DNA from: an uncultured Saprospiraceae bacterium
GTDB taxonomy: Bacteria; Bacteroidota; Bacteroidia; Chitinophagales; Saprospiraceae
Reading direction: 5' to 3'
Length of the DNA stretch: 7,352 nucleotides
NCBI GenBank assembly: GCA_937959095.1
Contig: CALGLY010000745.1
Coordinates: 1-7,352 of the forward strand
Positions 1-6,292 of this stretch are shown one piece after another. Within the stretch, counting starts at the first letter, position 1. Each line of letters begins with the position of its first letter. Both the position numbers and the translations under genes were made by a program. The notes beneath the pieces were generated by a model. The model worked only from the letters and a program-made list of their open reading frames with translations, was not told the DNA's origin and did no database searches.

Positions 1-380
1 TTAGTTGTCGTTGTTTCAAAGAGTAAACGATACTTTTCCCAAGCGGCTTTGAATTGTAAGGCAGTATACGGTTTCAGTAAATAGGCAATGCCATTCGTCT
101 GGAAAGCATCGACATAATAAGCATCATAGGCGGTGCAAAAAATGATGGGACATTCGGGTGTAATGCGGGCATACAACTGAAAAACATTCCCATCTAGCAA
201 TTCTATATCCGAGAAAATGAGATCTAAATCGGGCTGTTTTTCGAAAAATTGAATCCCATCCGCAATGCTACGTTCCCAATGAATCGTCGCATCAGGCTGG
301 AAGATTTTAATGAAATCAATCAGCTTTTCGCCTGCGCGTTGTTCATCTTCTAGTACCAGTATGTTCATTGCTGCACTCAT
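1..380 (-). CDS. LytTR-type response regulator, receiver domain (partial, cut by left edge)
   Basis: This frame starts at ATG 380-378 and stays open to the window edge, giving 126 residues. It is the N-terminal receiver domain of a response regulator. The expected motifs are present: acidic pair E11-D12 in ILVLEDEQ, phosphoacceptor D58 in LIFSDIEL, T83 in FCTAYDA, and K103 in the LLKPY motif. The LLKP ending and pairing with a LytS-type kinase are typical of LytTR-family regulators, whose DNA-binding LytTR domain would lie beyond the edge; that domain is inferred, not seen. The kinase stop codon overlaps this start as ATGA (380-377), so the two are probably translationally coupled in one operon, kinase first. 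A second in-frame ATG at 368-366 (MNILVLEDE) would fit the family start equally well. The receiver assignment is firm; the output domain is not visible. Confidence 0.93.
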   Translation of the reverse strand, partial: MSAAMNILVLEDEQRAGEKLIDFIKIFQPDATIHWERSIADGIQFFEKQPDLDLIFSDIELLDGNVFQLYARITPECPIIFCTAYDAYYVDAFQTNGIAYLLKPYTALQFKAAWEKYRLLFETTTT

Positions 381-1405
381 GTTAGTTGTCGAATTAAGGG
401 TAATAATACACTAAAGGTTTCGCCATCTTTTATCACGATTGCTTCATCGCTTAGGAATTTATAGCGCGCTTTCAGATTCTTTAAGCCTGTACCTAGACTC
501 GCCACGGCAGTCATTTTAGGACGCTTAATGTGACTGACCGAAATCCCTTCTTTACTTGCTTTTATCGTAATATGAAGCGGCTCTTTGATACTGCCTTGAT
601 TGTGCTTTACGGCATTTTCGAGCAATAATTGCAAGGAAGCCGTAGGAATTAAATAATCCCGTAGATTGCCTAAGTCATTGATTTTTTCAAATTGATAGAC
701 TACCCCAAAACGCGTTTCCAGCAGATAAATATAGTTTCCAATAAAGTCCCATTCTTGCTGCAAGCTTACTGCATTTTCATCCGCATTGCTCACCAAATAG
801 CGATAAAGCGCGGAAAGTCGTTGCAAATAATCCTTCGCCAATTGCTTATCTCTATCAATCAAATCATCGAGCGTATTCAGATTATTGAAGAGAAAATGTG
901 GATTAATTTGGGACTTTAAGGTTCGTAATTCCATCTCCATTTTTTCGGCTTTCAGTTGCCCAATCAATTGATTACTGATAATCCAATCCTTCGTGAAGCG
1001 ATAAGCGAAAGAAAGGAAAAACGCAAAAAACATAGAGTTCGGAACGCCAATAATAAGATTGTCTCGACTCCAACTTTCGTTCCACAAAGCGGTGAAAAAA
1101 TCGCCATCGGGGGAGGTCAATGCCATAAAGACCAAGCTTCGCACCAACTCAGTAAGTAATAAAATGCTAGAAGTAACTAGGAAATAGCGATACCAATTTT
1201 TGCTTTTCAGAAAATTCGGAATTAGCCAAAAAGCATTCAGATAAAAGAAGATAGGCGTGAGTAGTACCGATAAAGGCGCAGAGGTATCTGGGCGAGTGCT
1301 CTTATCGAGCCAATTGTCCGTCCAAGAAGTATTGAGCGTGCTAAAATAACCTATCCAAAATAGGATATGAAAAATTGCTTCTTTTTTAGAAATGTCTGCT
1401 TTCAA
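377..1405 (-). CDS. LytS/YehU-type membrane sensor histidine kinase
   Basis: This 342-residue protein is a sensor kinase of the His_kinase (PF06580) type, which autophosphorylates and passes phosphate to the downstream regulator. Four hydrophobic segments lie at about 10-24, 44-65, 72-96 and 116-136, with almost no extracellular sensor domain, so the signal may be sensed in or through the membrane. A short coiled linker (about 145-165) leads to the H-box QINPHFLFNNLNTL with H170. The ATP-binding N-box is LLLENAVKHN (E263, N264, H268, N269) and the G-box is LGTGLKNLKARY (304-315). The stretch VSHIKRPKM (289-297) has H-I where relatives commonly have N-N, from memory of the family. The start is a TTG at 1405-1403: an in-frame TAA lies four codons upstream and the next in-frame ATG is residue 94, too late to include the first membrane segments. 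It overlaps the regulator gene by 4 bp. Its ligand is unknown. Confidence 0.93.
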   Translation of the reverse strand: MKADISKKEAIFHILFWIGYFSTLNTSWTDNWLDKSTRPDTSAPLSVLLTPIFFYLNAFWLIPNFLKSKNWYRYFLVTSSILLLTELVRSLVFMALTSPDGDFFTALWNESWSRDNLIIGVPNSMFFAFFLSFAYRFTKDWIISNQLIGQLKAEKMEMELRTLKSQINPHFLFNNLNTLDDLIDRDKQLAKDYLQRLSALYRYLVSNADENAVSLQQEWDFIGNYIYLLETRFGVVYQFEKINDLGNLRDYLIPTASLQLLLENAVKHNQGSIKEPLHITIKASKEGISVSHIKRPKMTAVASLGTGLKNLKARYKFLSDEAIVIKDGETFSVLLPLIRQLT

Positions 1406-1437
1406 GTTTAAAATTTATCTTGTTTTTACTATTCGTA

Positions 1438-1471
1438 TTGTTTGGCTTGAATAGAAATTCAAGCCAAACAA
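1438..1471. repeat. Perfect 15-bp inverted repeat upstream of the kinase
   Basis: The left arm (1438-1452, TTGTTTGGCTTGAAT) is exactly complementary to the right arm (1457-1471) around the 4-nt loop AGAA. A further CTAT-CG / CGATAG match with a bulge could lengthen it outward. It begins 33 bp upstream of the kinase start, between divergent genes, so a terminator is not expected and no T-tract follows it in a useful place. It could be an operator for a dimeric regulator, or a hairpin in the 5' leader of the kinase mRNA if transcription starts near 1505. The pairing is directly visible; the role is inferred. Confidence 0.8.
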
Positions 1472-1510
1472 ACGATAGTAGTTGAGTAGTAACATCTTGT
1501 TATCTACTCA

Positions 1511-1518
1511 CAAAGATA
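1511..1518 (-). promoter_or_regulatory. Candidate -7 element for the kinase-regulator operon
   Basis: On the minus strand this reads TATCTTTG, a full match to the Bacteroidota -7 consensus TAnnTTTG. Transcription would begin near 1505, giving a leader of about 100 nt that contains the 1438-1471 hairpin. No good TTTG is seen at the expected -33 distance, so the call rests on one 8-bp match in the right place. Confidence 0.38.
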
Positions 1519-1688
1519 AAAAGATGCCGCTAGCCTAGCCCCAGAAAACCAGCAAGTGGGCAAATCTTCCTACGAACTAGGGCAAAACACCCGTTGAAAT
1601 GGGGAATAAGCATTAAAATAACCTGATTTTACTCAAATTCCTTTTAGACCCACTAAACGTCAATTTAACCCAACTCGCCGAATTTCGC

Positions 1689-1719
1689 TTGTGCTGCCTA
1701 GTGCATTCCTGTACTTTTA
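1689..1719 (+). promoter_or_regulatory. Candidate promoter for the ABC transporter operon
   Basis: TTG at 1689-1691 and TACTTTTA at 1712-1719 resemble the Bacteroidota -33 (TTTG) and -7 (TAnnTTTG) elements, with 20 bp between them. The last base of the -7 box does not match. Transcription would start only about 20 nt before the ATPase start codon at 1744, a short leader. Weak evidence, based on pattern and position. Confidence 0.3.
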
Positions 1720-1743
1720 TTCCATCAAATAAAAACAGTAACA

Positions 1744-2613
1744 ATGGCTTTAGCAATTTCTAATTTAACAAAGACCTACCCGAATGGCGTAAAAGCCTTA
1801 GATCAACTGCAACTCGAAATAGGGAAGGGAATGTTCGGCTTATTAGGCCCGAATGGCGCAGGAAAATCATCGCTCATGCGTACAATTGCAACGCTACAAT
1901 TGCCCGATGCAGGAAGCATTCGTTTTGATGACATCGATATCCTACAAGAACCGATGCGCTTGCGAAAAGTATTGGGCTATTTGCCGCAATCCTTTGGGGT
2001 ATATCCAAAGGTGTCAGCAGAGAAATTGCTGGATTATTTTGCGACTTTAAAAGGCATTGCCTCCCGAAAAGACCGAAAAGTCATCGTCCAGAAGGTATTA
2101 GAATTAACGAATCTCTACGATGTCCGGAAGAAAAGTGTGAGTGGCTATTCGGGCGGTATGAAGCAACGATTTGGGATTGCTCAATTGCTCCTCAATAAGC
2201 CACAACTCATCATCGTGGATGAACCGACCGCAGGTTTAGATCCCGCTGAGCGTAATCGATTTTTGAATGTATTGCGCGAAGTCGGAACAGAAAATACCGT
2301 CATTTTTTCTACCCATATCGTGGAAGATGTGAAAGACCTCTGCACCGATATGGCGATTATGAATAAGGGGCGCATTCTACAGCACATCAAGCCCACCGAC
2401 GCAACGAACGAAATCGCAAATAAGATTTGGACACGCAATATCACACAAGCCGACTTAGCAGATTTTGAGCAAAAACATAAGGTACTTTCTTCCAATTTCA
2501 ATCCAGATAATTCGATGCGTATCCGCGTATTTGCGGAGGAATCACCCGATTTTAGCTTCAAGCAAGTTGCGCCGAATTTGGAAGATGTTTATTTCATCGC
2601 GCTTAATTCTTGA
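1744..2613 (+). CDS. ABC transporter ATP-binding protein
   Basis: This 289-residue cytoplasmic ATPase would power the permease encoded next. All nucleotide-binding motifs are intact: Walker A GPNGAGKSS (35-43), Q-loop Q82 in YLPQSFG, signature VSGYSGGMKQR (132-142), Walker B LIIVDE (155-160), D-loop AGLDP (163-167) and switch H191 in FSTHIVED. The signature is YSGGM rather than LSGGQ, which is normal in this ABC-2/export-type subfamily. The last 75 or so residues form a C-terminal extension ending in LEDVYF, a common ending in ABC-2 ATPases. The ATG at 1744 gives the usual short lead MALAISNLTKTY before the first beta strand; only A-rich sequence precedes it, as usual in Bacteroidota. It lies 76 bp ahead of the permease gene on the same strand. 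Export or extraction of a substrate is likely by family; the substrate is unknown. Confidence 0.95.
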   Translation: MALAISNLTKTYPNGVKALDQLQLEIGKGMFGLLGPNGAGKSSLMRTIATLQLPDAGSIRFDDIDILQEPMRLRKVLGYLPQSFGVYPKVSAEKLLDYFATLKGIASRKDRKVIVQKVLELTNLYDVRKKSVSGYSGGMKQRFGIAQLLLNKPQLIIVDEPTAGLDPAERNRFLNVLREVGTENTVIFSTHIVEDVKDLCTDMAIMNKGRILQHIKPTDATNEIANKIWTRNITQADLADFEQKHKVLSSNFNPDNSMRIRVFAEESPDFSFKQVAPNLEDVYFIALNS

Positions 2614-2665
2614 GAGCATAAAAAATCTCTGCTCTCTCAATGAAATGGTCTCTATTCTCTGCTCT
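2612..2665 (+). repeat. Short repeats in the ATPase-permease spacer
   Basis: The spacer carries the 10-mer TCTCTGCTCT twice (2626-2635 and 2656-2665). The first copy overlaps an inverted repeat, GAGAGC (2612-2617) with GCTCTC (2631-2636), which starts inside the ATPase stop codon. No T-tract follows, so this is not a good terminator. It could be an mRNA processing or stability hairpin, or simple slippage-derived sequence. Confidence 0.45.
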
Positions 2666-2689
2666 TAATTAAGATTAAAACGCCACCTA

Positions 2690-5600
2690 ATGTTCAAGAA
2701 AATATTCCTATATGAACTCCGATATTGGCTAACGCAGCCAAGTACTTATATCTATTTTTTAGTGTTTTTTGGTATTGCGTTCCTGTCTTTTGCAGGCACA
2801 GCGGGCTTCTTTGATGGGCCAAGTACAAGCACCGAAAAGCAGCGGTTTCTGAATTCACCACACGAAATCAATTATATGTTGCAGTATTTTGGCAAGTTTT
2901 TCTTGTTTTTGCTGCCTGCTATTATTGGCACAAGTGTTTTTAAGGACTATAAGCATAATGTGCATACCATTTTATACAGCTTTCCTATAGAGAAAAAGGA
3001 TTATTTATTAGGGAAATTTTGGAGTGCTTTGTTAGTGGTTTGTAGCATTACATTAGCGGTGGCTTTGGGGGGTGCAATAGGAGAACATTTGCCTAATCTA
3101 GATACAGCTAAATTAGGAGCATTCAACTCCATGGGCTATCTGCAAGCCTACTTGGTTTATGTGCTTCCGAATATGCTAATTTATGGTGCAATTATCTTTT
3201 GTCTGGTACTTTGGACAAGAAATAGCTATGCTGGCTTTGTAGGCGTATTGTTGCTTTTTTTCTTACAAATTATCCTGGAGAATGCCTTTACAGGCAATGG
3301 CTATTTACTCGCTTTATTCGACCCTTTCGGGCAAAATACAGCGCGCTATCTCACGTATTTATGGACATTAGAAGAACAAAACACCCAACTTATTCCCATA
3401 CAAGGCGTAGTCTTGCAGAATCGTTTATTATGGTTTAGCATCGCGGCTTTTATAAGTGGAATTACCTATTTCAAGTTTTCTTTGCATCAAAATTCGATGT
3501 TTGCAGGGTTTAGAAAGGGGAGTAGTAAATCATTTGCTAAAAAGAAATTGGGCGGTAGTGGCAAGGTCAAATTGCCCGAAGTTGCCTATGAGTTTTCCTT
3601 TGCACAGCAATTAAAAAACGCTTGGCGACTCTCTAATTTTCATTTCCAAGGCATTATTAAAAATTGGCTATTCTTAATCCTACTTATTTTCGGGCTTTTC
3701 GCGGTCTTATTTGCGATTGCTAAAGTTACGAATTTGGAAGAAATGAGTCTCTTGCCTGTCACCCATATCGTACTCACTGTTCCTGCCTTTTTCTTTACGC
3801 TTATCATCATGTTGCTTACCTTCATTTATTCGGGTATGTTGGTGCATAAAGAGCGTAGTGCAGGCATCCATCAGTTAGTAGACACGACTGCCGTGCCGAA
3901 TGGAACACTACTATTATCGAAGACTTTAGCAATCCTAAAAATGCAAGTGGTTTTATTAGCTATCATGATGCTTGCAGGTATTTTGATTCAGCTATACAAT
4001 GGCTTTTTTCAATTCCAAATCGGTTTATATCTCTTTCATTTATTCGGACTTGTTTTTCTCAATTTGATTATTTGGGCTTTTATTTCCATTCTAGTGCATA
4101 GCCTTTTGCCCAATGCTTACATAGGTATGTTCGCGCTCATTTTGTTTTGGATGGGGACGAGTAATCTAGGGCAATTAGGGATAGATACAAGACTGTTGGC
4201 GTTCAATAATGTGCCGCAACTACACTATTCGGATGTGAATGGCTATGGCGGCAATTTGGCTGCTTATTTGTTGATAGAAAGCTATTGGTTTGCCTTTGCT
4301 TGCTTACTTTTGGTGGGCGCGTATCTATTCTGGATGCGTGGGATGCCGCACAGTTTTCGAGAGCGTTTGCTAGTGGCAAAAAGAAGAGTATCGCCACAGC
4401 TTGCTATGTTGGCGGGCTTGTTTTCGGTAGCGTTTATCGGCTTGGGCTTTGTGATTTTTAAAGAAGAAATGAAAAGTCCTGCGGATAGTATTCGTAAAGC
4501 AGCCTTCACTGCTTTTGAGAAACAATTTGCTGCTTATACAGGCATCGAACAGCCCAAAATAACGGACATTAAACTCGATATTGACTTATATCCAGAAGAT
4601 AACCGCTTTGAAGCGAGTGGGCAGTATCTCATAGTCAATAAAACAGATAAGGCAATAGATACGATTCTGTTAAAAACGGGTTTTGATGAAACCACTTCCT
4701 TTGAGCTTAATCGAGTAAATCATATTATTGACTCGGATGAATATGTGCATTTTTATGCGATACAATTAGAAACACCTTTACAGCCTAATGATAGTTTGCA
4801 ACTGAATTTTAGGATGCAAAGCAAGGAAAATACCCTTTTTGAGCGCAATTCGGATATACTCGACAATGGTACTTTTTTGCGCTATGATATTTTTCCACGC
4901 TTGGGTTATTTCTTAGAGGAGACCACCAAAGATCCTAGTCACAGCGGCGCGTGTAGGCATAATGCACAAGGCATATCTGCTGATTTTGTGCGAATAAATA
5001 CGATTATTAGCACTTCTGATGAACAGCTTGCCTTCGCGCCAGGGCATCTTAAAAAACAAGAGGCTAAAGAGGACAGAATTTATTATCATTATGAAATGAA
5101 TACGCCTGTGGAATTTGGGTTTCATTTCAATTCGGGAGCATATAATGTAAAACGAATCGAATCGAAAGGGGGTCAATTAGAAGTTTATTATCAGGAAGGA
5201 CACGAGCATAATTTGGACAATATGCTAGAAGGAATGAAAGCTTCGTTAGATTATAATACGCAATACTTTAGCGACTTTCAGCACGAGGAAGCGCGCATGA
5301 TAGAGTTTCCGCATAGCGAAGGTTCATTGGCAACTATTGCGGTCAATAGTATCTCTACTTCAGAAATTCGATTTATTGCAAATACGGATATTTTGGAAGA
5401 TAAAATTGATATTGCTTTCTATGTCGCTTCCCATGAATTGACGCATCATTGGTGGGGCGGACAAGTGTTGCCTGCTGATGCTTTTGGCGCGGTTATGCTT
5501 GCCGAAAGTACCACGGAATACGTCACGCTACGCACCTATGAACGCTATTATGGAAAGGCAAAAGCATTACAATTTCTGAAAAAACAACGCGAACGCTACC

Positions 5601-6187
5601 TTCGAGGACGCAGCCGCGAAACCGAGGAAGAACAACCTCTGATGCTCGTGAAACGTCCGCAGCAATATATCGCTTATGGCAAAGGCGCATTTGCTTTCAA
5701 TAGTATCAGTCAGTATGCAGGAGAGGAAGCATTGAATGCGATTTTAAAGGATTTTTTCTTAGCACATCGCATGAAAGCTGCGCCTTATGCGACTTCTATC
5801 GAGTTGGTGGAAAAATTGAAGACCGAACTGCCTGATAGCTTGACTTACTTAGTGGAGGATTTATTTGAAACGGTTACTTTTTACGAAAATGCAATAAGCG
5901 ATGCAAAAGTCGAGCCACTAGCGGATGGACGTTATGCGATTGAACTTGATTTTTCCATGCGAAAATACCGAAATGAAATGGCTACAGAGAATTTGCCTTT
6001 GGCAGATTTTATAGAAATTGCTATATATGATGAAGCGGAAATAGAGCTACAATTGAAACGCTATAAAGTAACACAAGTCGAAAATAAGTACCGCATTATT
6101 GTGGATGAAAAGCCTGCCTCGGTCGTACTTGATCCTAATTATTTATTACTGGATAAAGAAATGGAGGATAATGCGTTTGGACTTTGA
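2690..6187 (+). CDS. ABC-2-like permease fused to M1-family zinc aminopeptidase
   Basis: This 1165-residue protein has two parts. Residues 1-590 are a permease with about 12-13 hydrophobic segments (near 19-38, 66-85, 108-128, 152-175, 180-198, 246-262, 326-345, 355-382, 414-436, 444-469, 472-490, 527-548, 570-590). They form two six-helix halves joined by a lysine-rich loop (263-325). Residues about 620-1065 are an M1 (gluzincin) peptidase: HELTH (915-919) supplies zinc ligands H915 and H919 and general base E916, E939 in LAESTTEY is the third ligand, and Y996 in IAYGKG matches the catalytic tyrosine. Spacing from H919 to E939 is 19 residues, not the classical 18, and no GxMEN motif is evident; the likely position reads SEGSLAT. 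A beta-rich tail (1070-1165) ends in DPNYLLLDKEMEDN. Positively charged loops and 13 helices place the peptidase in the periplasm. It pairs with the upstream ATPase. The fusion is a known Bacteroidota family; the substrate is unknown. Confidence 0.93.
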   Translation: MFKKIFLYELRYWLTQPSTYIYFLVFFGIAFLSFAGTAGFFDGPSTSTEKQRFLNSPHEINYMLQYFGKFFLFLLPAIIGTSVFKDYKHNVHTILYSFPIEKKDYLLGKFWSALLVVCSITLAVALGGAIGEHLPNLDTAKLGAFNSMGYLQAYLVYVLPNMLIYGAIIFCLVLWTRNSYAGFVGVLLLFFLQIILENAFTGNGYLLALFDPFGQNTARYLTYLWTLEEQNTQLIPIQGVVLQNRLLWFSIAAFISGITYFKFSLHQNSMFAGFRKGSSKSFAKKKLGGSGKVKLPEVAYEFSFAQQLKNAWRLSNFHFQGIIKNWLFLILLIFGLFAVLFAIAKVTNLEEMSLLPVTHIVLTVPAFFFTLIIMLLTFIYSGMLVHKERSAGIHQLVDTTAVPNGTLLLSKTLAILKMQVVLLAIMMLAGILIQLYNGFFQFQIGLYLFHLFGLVFLNLIIWAFISILVHSLLPNAYIGMFALILFWMGTSNLGQLGIDTRLLAFNNVPQLHYSDVNGYGGNLAAYLLIESYWFAFACLLLVGAYLFWMRGMPHSFRERLLVAKRRVSPQLAMLAGLFSVAFIGLGFVIFKEEMKSPADSIRKAAFTAFEKQFAAYTGIEQPKITDIKLDIDLYPEDNRFEASGQYLIVNKTDKAIDTILLKTGFDETTSFELNRVNHIIDSDEYVHFYAIQLETPLQPNDSLQLNFRMQSKENTLFERNSDILDNGTFLRYDIFPRLGYFLEETTKDPSHSGACRHNAQGISADFVRINTIISTSDEQLAFAPGHLKKQEAKEDRIYYHYEMNTPVEFGFHFNSGAYNVKRIESKGGQLEVYYQEGHEHNLDNMLEGMKASLDYNTQYFSDFQHEEARMIEFPHSEGSLATIAVNSISTSEIRFIANTDILEDKIDIAFYVASHELTHHWWGGQVLPADAFGAVMLAESTTEYVTLRTYERYYGKAKALQFLKKQRERYLRGRSRETEEEQPLMLVKRPQQYIAYGKGAFAFNSISQYAGEEALNAILKDFFLAHRMKAAPYATSIELVEKLKTELPDSLTYLVEDLFETVTFYENAISDAKVEPLADGRYAIELDFSMRKYRNEMATENLPLADFIEIAIYDEAEIELQLKRYKVTQVENKYRIIVDEKPASVVLDPNYLLLDKEMEDNAFGL

Positions 6188-6200
6188 TTAGAATAAGGAG

Positions 6201-6244
6201 ATATAGCGACGTGGAGGATTTTAACCTTCACGTCGCTATATTTT
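6201..6244 (+). terminator. Intrinsic terminator of the transporter operon
   Basis: A 17-pair stem (6201-6217 with 6225-6241, one G-T pair) closes a 7-nt loop and is followed by TTTT. The core ATATAGCGACGTG / CACGTCGCTATAT is perfect. It begins 13 bp after the permease-peptidase stop codon, which is the expected place. The stem could also stop transcription from the opposite side, though the T-run there is poor. Confidence 0.85.
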
Positions 6245-6251
6245 CCAACAC

Positions 6252-6278
6252 AAAAAATATAGTGCTTTTGCAGCACCA
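6252..6278 (-). terminator. Intrinsic terminator of the secreted-protein gene
   Basis: On the minus strand, TGGTGCT (6278-6272) pairs with AGCACTA (6266-6260) around the loop GCAAA, with one G-U pair, and is followed by a TATTTTTT run (6259-6252). It lies about 15 bp after the stop codon of the minus-strand gene. The stem is short but the T-run and position are good. Confidence 0.65.
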
Positions 6279-6292
6279 GCCATTACTCGTTT

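Larger units (their letters stand above)
1406..1743. other. Divergent intergenic region between kinase operon and transporter operon
   Basis: This 338-bp gap separates two divergent transcription units, so it should hold both promoters and any operator shared by them. I see a strong inverted repeat next to the kinase start, a TAnnTTTG match facing the kinase, and a weaker promoter-like pair facing the ATPase, each listed separately. The middle part (about 1545-1680) contains no open frame of note, no tRNA-like fold and no obvious repeat. Confidence 0.7.

Noticed and set aside
1..391. Direct repeat TTAGTTGTCG at 1-10 and 382-391
   Set aside because: Both copies lie in coding sequence (poly-Thr stretch of the regulator and kinase C-terminus); a 10-mer match at this distance is likely chance.
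692..1159. Plus-strand frames of 67-75 codons opposite the kinase gene
   Set aside because: They lie wholly within the kinase on the other strand, have low-complexity composition and no recognisable motif.
1438..1471. Reading the palindrome as a transcription terminator
   Set aside because: Both neighbouring genes are transcribed away from it and no T-run follows either arm.
2181..2561. Minus-strand 126-codon frame within the ATPase gene
   Set aside because: It is antisense to intact Walker B and H-loop coding sequence and has no domain of its own.
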